From positions 4,116,151 to 4,180,150 of the forward strand of contig NZ_JAPNJW010000002.1 in the NCBI RefSeq assembly GCF_026626745.1: a stretch of DNA of 64,000 bases. Reading direction: 5' to 3'. Made by a program: the position numbers and the translations under genes. Below are positions 25,578 through 34,631 of this stretch, piece after piece; position 1 is the stretch's first letter, and every line of letters begins with the position of its first letter. Under the pieces are notes generated by a model. That model made no database searches and had not been told where the DNA came from. It saw only the letters and a list, made by a program, of their open reading frames with translations. Source of the DNA: Nannocystis sp. RBIL2. GTDB taxonomy: Bacteria > Myxococcota_A > Polyangia > Nannocystales > Nannocystaceae.

Positions 25578-28502
25578 ATGGCCCTGGCAGCGACTTCCCA
25601 GCACAACATCCTCCTCGAGATGGCGGACGTGACCGCCCACGACCCGCGCGACCTGTCCGGCGCGCCCGACTCGACGCTCGCGCCTTGCCTGCCGCGGCCC
25701 AGGCTCGCGCAAGACCTCGAGCACCGCGTCCACAAGGCCGCCCTCGCCGCCGAGCTGTTCGACAGGCCCGCCGAGGTGGTGCGCGTCGGTCCCTACCAGA
25801 TCTGCCGCCGCCTCGGGCAGGGCAGCATGGGCACGGTCTACCTCGCCGACGACGATCGCCTCGCCCGCCAGGTCGCGCTCAAGCTGCTGCACGAGGAGCA
25901 GTCCGGGCCGCGGCTGCAGCGCGAGGCGCTCGCCCTGGCCCGTCTGTCGCACCCCAACGTCGTCCAGGTGTTCGAGGTCGGGGTCGCCGACGGTCGCGCC
26001 TTCGTGGCGATGGAGTACGTCCCCGGGCAGACCCTGTACGCCTGGCTGCGCGCTTGCCCGCGGCCGTGGCGGGAGGTGCTCGCGGTGCTGCTGGACGCCG
26101 GTCGCGGCCTCGCAGCGGTCCACGCCGCGGGTTTGGTCCACCGCGACTTCAAGCCCAGCAACGTCGTCCTCGGCGACGACGGGCGCGCGCGCGTGTTCGA
26201 CTTCGGCCTGGCCCGCTCGCTCGGCGACGCCGACGACCCCCACGCGAGCGGCTCGCCGGGCGCCGAGCCGCTGACCGCCCTGACCCGCACCGGCGTGCTC
26301 GTCGGCACGCCGGCGTACATGGCCCTCGAGCAGTTCCACGATCACGTCCACGACGCGCGCAGCGATCAGTTCAGCTTCTGCGTCACCCTGTTCGAGGCGC
26401 TGTACGGCGTGCGCCCCTACGACGGCCCGACCGTCGCCGATCTCTATCGCGCGCTGGAACGCGGCTGCCTCGTCGACCCGCCCGCCGGCTCGCAGGTGCC
26501 CGCGTGGCTGCACGCCGCCGTGGTCCGCGGCCTCGCCCGCGACCCCGCTGCGCGCTGGCCGTCGATGACCGCCCTGCTCGCCGAGCTCGGGCGCGACCGC
26601 GACCGCGACCGCGTCCGTCGCCGGTGGTTCGCCGGCGCCGCGCTCGGCCTCGGCGCCCTGGCCCTCGGCCTCGTCGTTCCGCTCGCCCACGAGCACCGCC
26701 ACCAGCGCGCCTGCGAAGCGGCGGCCGACGCCGAGCTCGCCGAGGTGTGGCGCCCCGAGGCGCGCATGGCCGTCCTGCGCGCCCGGGGCATCACCGCCGC
26801 GCGGCCGATCGGCCCCGAGCTCGAGGGCATCGATCACGAGCTCGAAGGCGAGGCCGAGCACTGGCGAGACCGCCGCGTCGAGGCCTGCGTGCGCCCGCCG
26901 GCCCGCGTCGCCGACGCGACCTGGTTGCAAAGACAGATGCAGCGCTGCTTCGACGCCACCCGCCGCGACCTCGCCACCAACCTCGAGGTCGCCGGCGAAT
27001 CGACGACCCGGACCGAGCACCGCTTCTTCTTCTTGCCGCGCCCCGCTCGCTGCCTCGACCCCGACCACCTCGTCGCCACCACCTGGTCCGACGACCCCGA
27101 GGTGCAGCGCCACGAGCAGCTCGTCCGCGCCCAGCTCCTCCGCGGCGTGCTGGCCGAGCGCACCGGCGACCACGCCGGCGCCGAGCGCCAGTTCACCGCG
27201 GCGGTCGCCGCCGCTACCGCGAGCGAGACCTCGCTCGCCCTCGCCGGCCGCGAGGCCGTGGCGCGGGTGAAGTTCACCGTCGGCGACCGGCGCGGCGCCT
27301 GGGCGGCCCTTGAGGCTGCGTTCGCCGCCGTCACCGCCGCGCGGGCCGAGCTGCCGAGCTTCGAACTCGACGCCCTCGACATGCAGCTCCTCCTCGGCGC
27401 CGCCACCGGGACCTCGCGCCTCGACCACGTCGCGCTGTTCGAGGGCCGCGAAGCCACGCCCGGGCTGACCCTCGCCCAGCGCCTGCATCGGATCACGATG
27501 CCCTCCGCGGACGGGCCCTCGTGGCGCTCGAAGATCGTCGGCGTCACCTCCGGCTTCACCCGTGAGTTGCTCGTGCCGCTCACCGTCGCCGCGCAGGCCT
27601 TCGCCGAGCTCGGCGAGTTCGAGCTCGCCGAGGACGCCGCCCGCCACGGCCTGGCGACCCTCGCCGTCCACCCCGGACGCCCCGCCCTCGGCCTCGACCT
27701 CGCGCTCACCCTGGCCCGCGCCTACCTCGGCCTCGGCCTGTTCGATCGCGCCGAGGAGGCCCTGACCGCCGCCCGCGCCACGCTGCGGCGCACCGTCGAT
27801 CCGGCCGCCTCCGCCCGCCGCGGCTGGTTGCAGCTCACCCTCGTCGAGGTCCGCTTGGCCCGCGGCGACCGCGACGTCGCGGCGCGCGATCTTGATGTCC
27901 TCGAGGACATGTCTCAAAGCGCATCCGAGCTCGACGACCGCTTCGCCCCGGCGCTCGCGCGGGTCCGCGGCCGCCTGCTGGCGCTGCAGGGCGATCGGGT
28001 CGGCGCCGCCCGCGAGCTCGCGCGCGCCCGCGAGGGCCTGGCCGCCAGCCACGGCCTCGCCCGCCTGCGCCTGGTCGACGTCCACCTCGACGAGGCCCGC
28101 CTCGCGCTCGCCGACGATCGCCCGCGCGCCGCCGAGGCCAGCCTGCGCGAGGCCCTGCGCGAGCACGAGGCTCTGGTGGGACCCGATCACGTGTCGCGGC
28201 TGCCGATCGTCGCGCTGCTCGGCCTCACCCACCACGCGCTCGGCGACCTCGCGGCCGCCCAGGACGACCTCGCCCGCGCTCGCGCGCTCGTCGACGCCCG
28301 CCTCGCCGCCACGCGGGCCCACGACGCCCTGCCCGATCCGCTGCCTCGCGCCCTCGCCCGCCTCGAGCGCGCGCCCGATCACGCCTGGGCCTTCCGCCCC
28401 GCCTCGCGCGAATCACAGTCCCGCGATCCGGAGCTCCGCCGGCTCGCCGCCCTGCTCGCAGCCCCGTCGAATGCGACACCGATGATTCCCATCCATCGAT
28501 GA
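25578..28502 (+). CDS. Membrane Ser/Thr protein kinase with TPR-like C-terminal domain
   Basis: 974 residues from ATG 25578, with GGAGA five bases upstream. The kinase domain (about 70-345) has LGQGSMGTVYLADD, Lys102 in VALKLL, the HRDFKPSN loop (Asp190), DFGLAR (Asp208) and GTPAYMALEQF (canonical A-P-E replaced by A-L-E). All catalytic residues are present, so it should be active. One transmembrane helix (about 356-376, AGAALGLGALALGLVVPL) follows. The C-terminal 590 residues are Ala/Glu/Arg-rich helical repeats, such as LARAYLGLGLFDRAEEALTA, typical of tetratricopeptide sensors. It probably acts with the upstream sigma factor. Confidence 0.88.
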   Translation: MALAATSQHNILLEMADVTAHDPRDLSGAPDSTLAPCLPRPRLAQDLEHRVHKAALAAELFDRPAEVVRVGPYQICRRLGQGSMGTVYLADDDRLARQVALKLLHEEQSGPRLQREALALARLSHPNVVQVFEVGVADGRAFVAMEYVPGQTLYAWLRACPRPWREVLAVLLDAGRGLAAVHAAGLVHRDFKPSNVVLGDDGRARVFDFGLARSLGDADDPHASGSPGAEPLTALTRTGVLVGTPAYMALEQFHDHVHDARSDQFSFCVTLFEALYGVRPYDGPTVADLYRALERGCLVDPPAGSQVPAWLHAAVVRGLARDPAARWPSMTALLAELGRDRDRDRVRRRWFAGAALGLGALALGLVVPLAHEHRHQRACEAAADAELAEVWRPEARMAVLRARGITAARPIGPELEGIDHELEGEAEHWRDRRVEACVRPPARVADATWLQRQMQRCFDATRRDLATNLEVAGESTTRTEHRFFFLPRPARCLDPDHLVATTWSDDPEVQRHEQLVRAQLLRGVLAERTGDHAGAERQFTAAVAAATASETSLALAGREAVARVKFTVGDRRGAWAALEAAFAAVTAARAELPSFELDALDMQLLLGAATGTSRLDHVALFEGREATPGLTLAQRLHRITMPSADGPSWRSKIVGVTSGFTRELLVPLTVAAQAFAELGEFELAEDAARHGLATLAVHPGRPALGLDLALTLARAYLGLGLFDRAEEALTAARATLRRTVDPAASARRGWLQLTLVEVRLARGDRDVAARDLDVLEDMSQSASELDDRFAPALARVRGRLLALQGDRVGAARELARAREGLAASHGLARLRLVDVHLDEARLALADDRPRAAEASLREALREHEALVGPDHVSRLPIVALLGLTHHALGDLAAAQDDLARARALVDARLAATRAHDALPDPLPRALARLERAPDHAWAFRPASRESQSRDPELRRLAALLAAPSNATPMIPIHR

Positions 28503-28724
28503 GACCCGCGGCTCCGCCGAACACGATTGCAATGCAGCGAATGAGCGCTTACCAGGTCCCCTGAATCATGGCGGGCCCGCCCGAGCCTCGTGCGGGTATC
28601 TTTCATCCACAGGCGACGAGCCGCCCCCGAAGTCCTCGCAGCTCCCCGAGGACGTCCGCGAGCGACCGAAGAGGCCCGCTTCGGCCGCTCGCGCCCGGGC
28701 GTCTGCAGGTACACTGGCCCCCGC

Positions 28725-29471
28725 ATGGCCCGCAAGCGCGCTCCTGCCCACTCCTTCCGCGCCCGCTTCGACGCGATGGTCGCGGCCCTCCGCAAGCACC
28801 CGAAGATCGAGGTCTACGAGGTCGTCGTCCGCCCGCCGGCGAGCGCCGCCGACCTCGCGGCCGCCGAGGCTGCGATCGGCATGCCCCTGCCGCCGGAGAT
28901 CCGCGCTTTCTACGAGGCCCACGACGGCGTCTTCCTCGAGTGGGGCCTCAAGGGCGAGGAGTACGAGCGCACCGCCGCCTTCGACGGCCCCGACGACAAT
29001 CATCCGCCCGGCTGCATCAACCTCCTGCCGGTCCGCCGCGCCATGTCGCCGTCGTGGGAGGAGGACTCGCACGTCAACGAGATCCAGCCCGACCACCAGG
29101 AGCTGCTGTTCGGCGCGCCGCTCGACCCCCAGCCGGAGGTCCGCGCCGTGTGCGTCGACAACTACGCCCGCTACCACCACGGCGACCTCGTCCTCGGGCC
29201 GACGCCCGTGATGGTCGTCTCGACCGATTACGGCGCCGACATGGACTCGTCCGATTTCGTGTCGTTCCCGGTCTACCTCGACCTGACTCTCGCCCTGTTC
29301 GGCGTCGACCGCTACGAGCACGGCGTTGGCATCGGCTGGAGCCGCAAGCCGAAGCGCGTCGAGGCGTGGACGAAGCAATTCGAGCTCGACGCCCTGCTCG
29401 CCAAGCTCGACGACGACGGCTACAGCGACGACGAGGATGACGAAGAGAGCGAAGAGCAGGACGACGAGTGA
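28725..29471 (+). CDS. SMI1/KNR4 (SUKH)-like protein
   Basis: 248 residues from ATG 28725; a TACACT box at 28710-28715 ten bases upstream suggests a leaderless or near-leaderless transcript. The region ASAADLAAAEAAIGMPLPPE, then IRAFYEAHDGVFLEWGLKG, is the SUKH signature (LPxxyrxFyxxhDG). The tail is acidic (DDDGYSDDEDDEESEEQDDE). SUKH proteins are often immunity proteins against toxins, but many are orphan. No toxin gene is adjacent, so immunity is only one possibility. Confidence 0.7.
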   Translation: MARKRAPAHSFRARFDAMVAALRKHPKIEVYEVVVRPPASAADLAAAEAAIGMPLPPEIRAFYEAHDGVFLEWGLKGEEYERTAAFDGPDDNHPPGCINLLPVRRAMSPSWEEDSHVNEIQPDHQELLFGAPLDPQPEVRAVCVDNYARYHHGDLVLGPTPVMVVSTDYGADMDSSDFVSFPVYLDLTLALFGVDRYEHGVGIGWSRKPKRVEAWTKQFELDALLAKLDDDGYSDDEDDEESEEQDDE

Positions 29472-29573
29472 CAGCAGCGAGGGCGAATCACCGCCCCACG
29501 GGGTATCTGTCTCTCCGGACATCTACAGCCATTGCCGCGCTCGCGCCGCTGCGAGCGCGTGATACCCCGGCGC

Positions 29574-30206
29574 TCAGGCCGCGCGTCGGCGCCGGCGCCC
29601 GAACAGCCCCCTGACGAGGGTGCCGTAACCGCGGGTCGCCAGTCCGGCCAGGCGGCGCAGCCCGGAGCTCGAGCTGTCGTCGGGCTCGTCGTCCGGCGGG
29701 TCGGTCTCGTTGGCGGCGGCCAGGATCTTCAACACGGTCGGCTCGTCCACCGCCGCAGCCCCCGCGTCCTCCGGCAACAGCTCCGAGAACGGCCCGGACT
29801 CCTCGCGCTGCACCCATTCGTCGAACTCGTCGTCCTCCTCGAGGTCGTCCTCGCGGATGAACGAATCATCGAACGCGCCCTCGAGCGGGACCTCGCGGAT
29901 CTCCCCCAGCTCCTCGAAATCAAGCACCTCCTCCGGCTCCGGCTCGCTCACGTTCTCGACCCACACCGCCTCGTACACCCGCATGTTCGAGCTGCGGACC
30001 GTGAACTGCTGCGTTTGCCGCCTGCCGCGCGCGTCCGCCAGCGACACCGTGATCTCGACCTGGTCGAACAGGTCGCCGAAGTCGAACAGCGCGGCGAACT
30101 CCTCGGCCGCCTCCCGCGCGCTGTCGCACAGCAGGTACTTCTCGATCGGCCACTTCGCGGCCGAGACCCGATAGTATCGCGCACGGTTGTCGTCTGACTG
30201 AGTCAT
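29574..30206 (-). CDS. Hypothetical acidic protein with Arg-rich C-terminus
   Basis: 210 residues from ATG 30206, with GAAGGGG seven bases upstream. The N-terminal half is a probable small alpha/beta domain (RYYRVSAAKWPIEKYLLCDS, FDQVEITVSLADARGRR). The middle is strongly acidic (DDLEEDDEFDEWVQREE) and the end is RGLFGRRRRRAA. I do not recognise the family. No signal peptide. It is convergent with the SUKH gene. Confidence 0.65.
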   Translation of the reverse strand: MTQSDDNRARYYRVSAAKWPIEKYLLCDSAREAAEEFAALFDFGDLFDQVEITVSLADARGRRQTQQFTVRSSNMRVYEAVWVENVSEPEPEEVLDFEELGEIREVPLEGAFDDSFIREDDLEEDDEFDEWVQREESGPFSELLPEDAGAAAVDEPTVLKILAAANETDPPDDEPDDSSSSGLRRLAGLATRGYGTLVRGLFGRRRRRAA

Positions 30207-30776
30207 GGTGTCCCCTTCCGGTGTCGAGTCGTACGGACGGCCCGCGATCGAGCGCGTCATTCGCCGCCGATCGCGCATTGCCTGCACGCCTCGCGCGATC
30301 GAGACATCGATCGAATCATCGCAACGCGACGGCCCGTCTCGCCCGCCGCACTTTGACACATTTCAATTTGTCGCTCCGACTTGTCAAGTCATTCTTTGCA
30401 CCGGTGGCAAAAACCGGCGGTCCCGGCGCCGACTTCGCATTCGCGCGCCGACCGCCGACTCATAGGACCGCCTCTCTCGTTTTCTTTTAATAAGAGAAAA
30501 CATCGTCCCTGCGGCCCAGCGTGTCGGTCGGGGTGCGCGCGCGACCGCGATGATACGAGGACAGAGATCGATCACTCACAGAACAGCGGTCACGCGTCCG
30601 GACAATCCGCGTGACTGCGTGAAATCGTCACTCCCGCCGCTGCAACGGGTTTCACCCCGTGGCACGATCGAGGGGCGCTCCGCTCGCGCTCACGGCGGGC
30701 CAGGCTCGCCCCGCGGGCCCGCGCTCGGCCGCTCTCGGTTCGCGTGCTCGGGGTCCCGGCGGCAACGTCGCGGCTG
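30207..30776. other. Intergenic region with AT-rich inverted repeats
   Basis: About 570 bases. It holds an unusually AT-rich segment: TTGACA at about 30354 with a facing TTGTCAA near 30390, and an imperfect palindrome with arms GTTTTCT/AGAAAAC around 30480-30502. It lies upstream of the acidic-protein gene (minus). I see no gene in it. Confidence 0.45.
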
Positions 30777-31717
30777 TCATTCGCCGCGGCTCACGGCTAC
30801 CGGCAGCACGCTCTCGCCCGATGGATCGGCCCCGAGGTGCGCGCTGCCCCAACACACGATCGACCCGGCCCGTAGCGCCGCGCACGCGCGCCAGCTCCCG
30901 ACCATTCTTTCGGCCACTCGAACCCGAGGCGCTGATTGAACACACCCGAGTTCCCCCAGCAATGCACCGTCCCTGCTTCGACGACCGCGCAGCTGTGATA
31001 CGGCCCCGCACAGACGTCGCGCGCTCGACCGGGCAGCTGCACAGGCGCCGGGGCCTCGGGCCACGCGTGGTAGCGGCCGTCGTGGGACGCGAAGTACCGC
31101 GGGAGGCCCCACCACGACACCTCTCCCGTCGTCGTCAGGGCCACGTGATCGTAATCCGCGACACCGGCCGCCACGATCTCGTGATTGCGGTACAGCGCCA
31201 CGCGCGAATCGCCGTCTTCTTTTCGTGGGAAGGAGCGACCCCAACACAACAACCCGGGCCCGGTGCCGCGCACACACGTGTCGTGTCCTCCGACGAACAC
31301 GGCGGTCACCTCCCCGAGCCCGTCCACGCGTGCGAACGGCAACCCGACCTGCGGGTCTTCACGGCCCAATTGGCCGTCCTTGTTCGATCCGCCGCACGAT
31401 ACAGTGTGATCCTCGTGAAGCACGCAGAGGTGCTCCTGCCCGAGCGCGATCGCCGTCGCCCCACCCAGGCCGGCGATCCGTCCCGGCACCTCCCCGAAAT
31501 GCTCGCCCCAACACGCGACCTCGCCGTCGTCGAGCAGCGCGCAGATGTCGTCGGCGTCCCCGACCAGCTGAACCACGCGCGCGTCGCCGATGCCGCGCGC
31601 CGGCGCCGCCGGCTCGGCGGCACGCTGCTCGTTCTGGCGCTCTCGCATCGGCTCGACGCGCTCGATGGCACAGCCGGCCGCCAACACAATTAGCACGAGG
31701 CGAGAGGTGGCCGGCAT
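30777..31717 (-). pseudogene. RCC1-repeat lipoprotein with apparent frameshift
   Basis: From ATG 31717 the frame encodes a lipoprotein signal (LVLIVLAAGC) and RCC1-like repeats: ICALLDDGEVACWGEHFGEV, HLCVLHEDHTVSCGGSNKDG, DTCVRGTGPGLLCWGRS and SCAVVEAGTVHCWGNSG. After LGFEWPK this frame turns to Arg/Gly-rich nonsense. The neighbouring frame continues the family pattern as GSWRACAALRAGSIVCWGSA and ends at 30777. The shift lies about 30905-30935. RCC1 propellers need complete blades, so the product is probably truncated unless this is a sequencing error or a programmed shift. Confidence 0.6.
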
Positions 31718-31724
31718 GCCGGAG

Positions 31725-32132
31725 CTAGGTCGGGTCTTTTTCGAACGTCGTCACGCCCGGCGGCAGCTGCACCCACGAGTGCCGGCGGCAGTCGTAGACC
31801 GAATCCTCGGGCGCGGGGAAGCTCGGGTCGGCGAACGCACCGACCGCGACGAGCACCGTCGATTGTTCATGCCCCTCTTCAGTGTGGAACACGGTCGTCC
31901 CGCACACCGGGCAGAAGCGGAAGGTGAAGCGCCCGCCCTGGTCGCCGACGTGGACGTACTCCGTCGCGGTGCCGGAGACCTCGTACGGCGCGGCGAAGGC
32001 GGCCAGCGCAGCGAAGACGCTGCCGGTCCGGCGCTGACAGGCCAGACAGTGGCACACCCCGACCCCGAGGGGTTCGCCCTGCACTTCGATGCGCAACTGA
32101 CCGCAAGAGCAAGAAGCTGTTCGAGAACGCAT
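31725..32132 (-). CDS. GFA/CENP-V-family zinc protein
   Basis: 135 residues from ATG 32132. Zinc ligands follow the family pattern: CSCG (about 8-11), CHCLACQ (about 27-33) and CPVCG (about 74-78). These are the structural and catalytic zinc sites of the glutathione-dependent formaldehyde-activating (GFA) fold. Most members are not proven enzymes. It lies 7 bases upstream of the RCC1-like gene in the same direction, so the two may be co-transcribed. The upstream region has an AT-rich stretch (CTCTTTTAAAAAAC). Confidence 0.85.
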   Translation of the reverse strand: MRSRTASCSCGQLRIEVQGEPLGVGVCHCLACQRRTGSVFAALAAFAAPYEVSGTATEYVHVGDQGGRFTFRFCPVCGTTVFHTEEGHEQSTVLVAVGAFADPSFPAPEDSVYDCRRHSWVQLPPGVTTFEKDPT

Positions 32133-32463
32133 TGTTTTGTTTTTTAAAAGAGAATCGTGGCGGTGGAGTCTCGGCCCGCCTCACGCGACGACGGGCGCCC
32201 GAGCGTAGCCCGGGCAGCCCGTCGGTGGCAACGACGCGTCCGCACGACGCTGTGCGTGGCGCCCGGCGGCAACTCCCTCCGGTGCCTGGGCGCGGTCGCT
32301 GCCGAAACAAAAAAAACGCTTCGCTGACTCGAACCCGTGATCGCGGTGCGGATCGACCCACCGAGCGTCACGGCGAACGGCGCTCGTCCCTGAGGCGCCG
32401 TCATCGAGACGGCCGCTCGCCCCGGATACCGGGACGAGCGCGCCGTCCGTCGCGGCCCGGCCA
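32133..32463. other. Intergenic region
   Basis: About 330 bases between two minus-strand genes. A run of eight A/T (TTTTTTTT on the minus strand, about 32312-32319) lies downstream of the KGG-protein gene and could end its transcript, but I see only a weak hairpin before it. A GGTTCGAGTC stretch mimics a tRNA T-loop without matching stems. Confidence 0.4.
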
Positions 32464-32916
32464 TCAGCGCCTATCGCCGCCGCGGCCGCCCTGGCCGCCC
32501 TGGCCGCCCTGGCCGCCCTGGCCGCCCTGGCCCTGATTCTGCGAACGCGACCGCCGATTGTTGTCGTCGTCGTCGTCACGCTCGCTGCGGGTGCCCTCGT
32601 CGCGGCGCTGGTTCTGCCCGCCGCCGTGCGACGCCTGGCCGCCCTTGGCCCCGATCTCGGCCATGTGCTCGCGGTCCTGGCTCACCGCCTCGCCGCCCTT
32701 ACGACCGGCCTCGCGCGCCTCCTCGGGCGTGAACTCGTGCGCGGTGCCCTTCTCGTGGGCCGCGCGACCGCCCATGCTGGCGATCTCGCGCTGCTTGTCC
32801 TCGTCCATCCCGGCGAAGCCTCGGCCCTCCCCGCGGTTCTGGTCGCGGTCCTGATTGCGGCTCTGGCTGCGGTCCTGGTCGCGGTTCTGATTCTTGCTGT
32901 CGCTGTTGTTTGCCAT
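32464..32916 (-). CDS. KGG-repeat stress-type protein with Gly-Gln tail
   Basis: 150 residues from ATG 32916. The N-terminal 35 residues are Asn/Gln/Asp/Arg-rich (NQNRDQDRSQSRNQDRDQNR). The core has general-stress KGG motifs: DKQREIASMGGRAAHEKG, EFTPEEAREAGRKGGEA and HMAEIGAKGGQASHGG. The C-terminus is a GQGGQGGQGGQG run encoded by a 9-bp tandem repeat (about 32487-32531). Such hydrophilic proteins (YciG/GsiB/Con-10 family) are stress-induced and intrinsically disordered. Function inferred from family only. Confidence 0.8.
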   Translation of the reverse strand: MANNSDSKNQNRDQDRSQSRNQDRDQNRGEGRGFAGMDEDKQREIASMGGRAAHEKGTAHEFTPEEAREAGRKGGEAVSQDREHMAEIGAKGGQASHGGGQNQRRDEGTRSERDDDDDNNRRSRSQNQGQGGQGGQGGQGGQGGRGGDRR

Positions 32917-33472
32917 GACTAATACTCGCTTTCCGTGCTTGGCGTTGGTTCGCGGCGGGCCGTCGATGGCTCGCCGCGTCGTCCCCGGGCGGTCGGCGCG
33001 ATTCATGGCAGCGGCGTCTCATTCACCGTACTGCATTTCGTCGCCGCGACCGACGTTCGGTGGACTCGCGGGCATCGTGAGCGGAAACGCGAGGCCGGCA
33101 AGTCCGACGAGTCGCGATCCGCGAAAGTATCGACCGCTTTTCGCATCCGCGGCCGCCGACGGGGACGCGCCTCGGCAGAGGCCGCCCCGCTCGCCACTCG
33201 CACCCACTTCATGTCGACACTCCGGCCCCTCAGCGCAAAAACCGCCGCCCTCGCCAGCGCCGACCATCGTTGCAAACGCAAGTATTTTCCCTTGCGGCCG
33301 GCAGCGTCACATTTCTTCGCCACGCATCGAAGACCGCCGCGCGCAGCGCGACGGCCCGACTGCATCGATTTCCTTGCTCACATCAAAGCCGAGCCGCGCC
33401 CCATCGCCCGTTCGCCGCGGGCGCCGCTCCGGCGCCGACCGGCCGCGAGGAAATCCCCTCGGCGTGGGCCTC
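32917..33472. other. Intergenic region
   Basis: About 555 bases upstream of the KGG gene and downstream of the Cys-rich lipoprotein gene. No credible gene or recognisable signal found. Confidence 0.4.
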
Positions 33473-34405
33473 TCACGGCCCGCCGTTGGCGGTCCAGCCG
33501 GCGAGGATGCCGTGGTCCTCGAGCGTGGTCGAGCGATACACGGACACGTGCGTCCACGTGTCGTGGCCGCTGCCCTGATACGGCTTGCCGTCGGTGCTCC
33601 ACCCGGACGAGTCCGACCAGTAGCGGACATTGACGCCGTCGTACGAACCGATCACCTCGGCGATCCCCTTGATCTCGTCGCTGGCGATCCCGGCGATCAG
33701 CCACTTGAGCCAGTCGCGCGAGGCCGGCCAGTCCATGCCGATGTCGATCGCCGCCGCGTGCCACTCGCACACCGGCTCGTTGGCCGCGCCCTCCAGCGAA
33801 TAATCGTCGGCCGGCAGATTGGCGGCCGGCACGTGGAAGCCGTAGGTGTGATTGGCGTCGCCGCAGATGCCGAGGAACGACCCGCCGATCGTCGCCAGCC
33901 GCTGCTTCTCGATCAGCAGCGCCGGCGGGGCGGTGCACGGCGGCTCGCAGGCGGCGTCGACGTCGTAGCCGCACACCCCGGCGATGCACAGCAGCGCGCC
34001 GCAGCAGTCCTCGCCGTTCGGCGTGTTGCAGCCGATCCCCTCGTTGCCGCAGCACACCTGCCCGAGGCTCGTCGTCCCGCACTCGAGGCCCTCGCAGCAC
34101 TCGCCGCCCTCGGTGCACGGCGTGGTCGCCGGCAGGCACATCGGCGCGCCCGAGCTCGAGCTGTCGACGTCCATCGTCGTCGTCAAGTCGCCGCCGCCGC
34201 TGCTGCTGGTCGGGCCGGTCGTGGTCGTCAGCGCGCCGCCGCTGCTGCTCGAGCTGTCACCGGAGCTCGACTCGTCGGCGTCGGTCTGCCCCGAGCCGGG
34301 CCCCGTCGGGCCGACGCCGGTGGGGCCGGCCATCGTGTCGGTCAGCGGATTGCCGGTATCCGCACAGGCGCTCGCCAGGACCGTGGCAAACAGGAACCTC
34401 TTCAT
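33473..34405 (-). CDS. Cys-rich secreted lipoprotein with M15-like C-terminal domain
   Basis: 310 residues from ATG 34405, with a strong GGAGGTGACTC leader. The signal FLFATVLASAC ends in a lipobox. A Ser/Thr/Gly linker with SSSSG runs follows (about 35-90), then a disulphide-rich segment (CTEGGECCEGLECG, QVCCGNEGIGC, EDCCGALLCIAGVCG). The C-terminal domain includes YGFHVPAANLPADDYSLEG, AAAIDIGMDWPASRDW and HDTWTHVSVYRS. The spacing of His, Asp and His recalls peptidase M15/DD-carboxypeptidase-like domains, which is a tentative comparison. It probably acts on the cell surface. Confidence 0.65.
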   Translation of the reverse strand: MKRFLFATVLASACADTGNPLTDTMAGPTGVGPTGPGSGQTDADESSSGDSSSSSGGALTTTTGPTSSSGGGDLTTTMDVDSSSSGAPMCLPATTPCTEGGECCEGLECGTTSLGQVCCGNEGIGCNTPNGEDCCGALLCIAGVCGYDVDAACEPPCTAPPALLIEKQRLATIGGSFLGICGDANHTYGFHVPAANLPADDYSLEGAANEPVCEWHAAAIDIGMDWPASRDWLKWLIAGIASDEIKGIAEVIGSYDGVNVRYWSDSSGWSTDGKPYQGSGHDTWTHVSVYRSTTLEDHGILAGWTANGGP

Positions 34406-34631
34406 GAGTCACCTCCTCGCGCAGGAGAGCACGAACGCCGCGCTCTGGACAGCGGAAATCACCGGCTGGGTGCGCGAGCCCTCGAGCAGGTGCCTCGCCG
34501 CGACACGCCGACGAGCGGCGGGCAGGCCAATCGGCGGCGCGCAGGCGCTGCAGCATCGGCGAAGCTTCCGAGGCCGGTGCCGACGGGCGCGACGAACGAC
34601 TCCTGCTCGCCGAGCGCGGCGGCGTCCTGAA

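Noticed and set aside
24960..28382. 1140-codon minus-strand frame opposite the kinase gene
   Set aside because: Low-complexity Gly/Glu/Ala/Val shadow; the plus strand has all kinase catalytic motifs.
32300..32345. Possible tRNA (GGGTTCGAGTC T-loop-like string on the minus strand)
   Set aside because: Flanking bases cannot form a T-stem or acceptor stem, and no anticodon arm is visible.
32487..32531. CRISPR-like short repeats
   Set aside because: Contiguous 9-mers without spacers that encode Gly-Gln repeats in frame; a coding microsatellite, not CRISPR.
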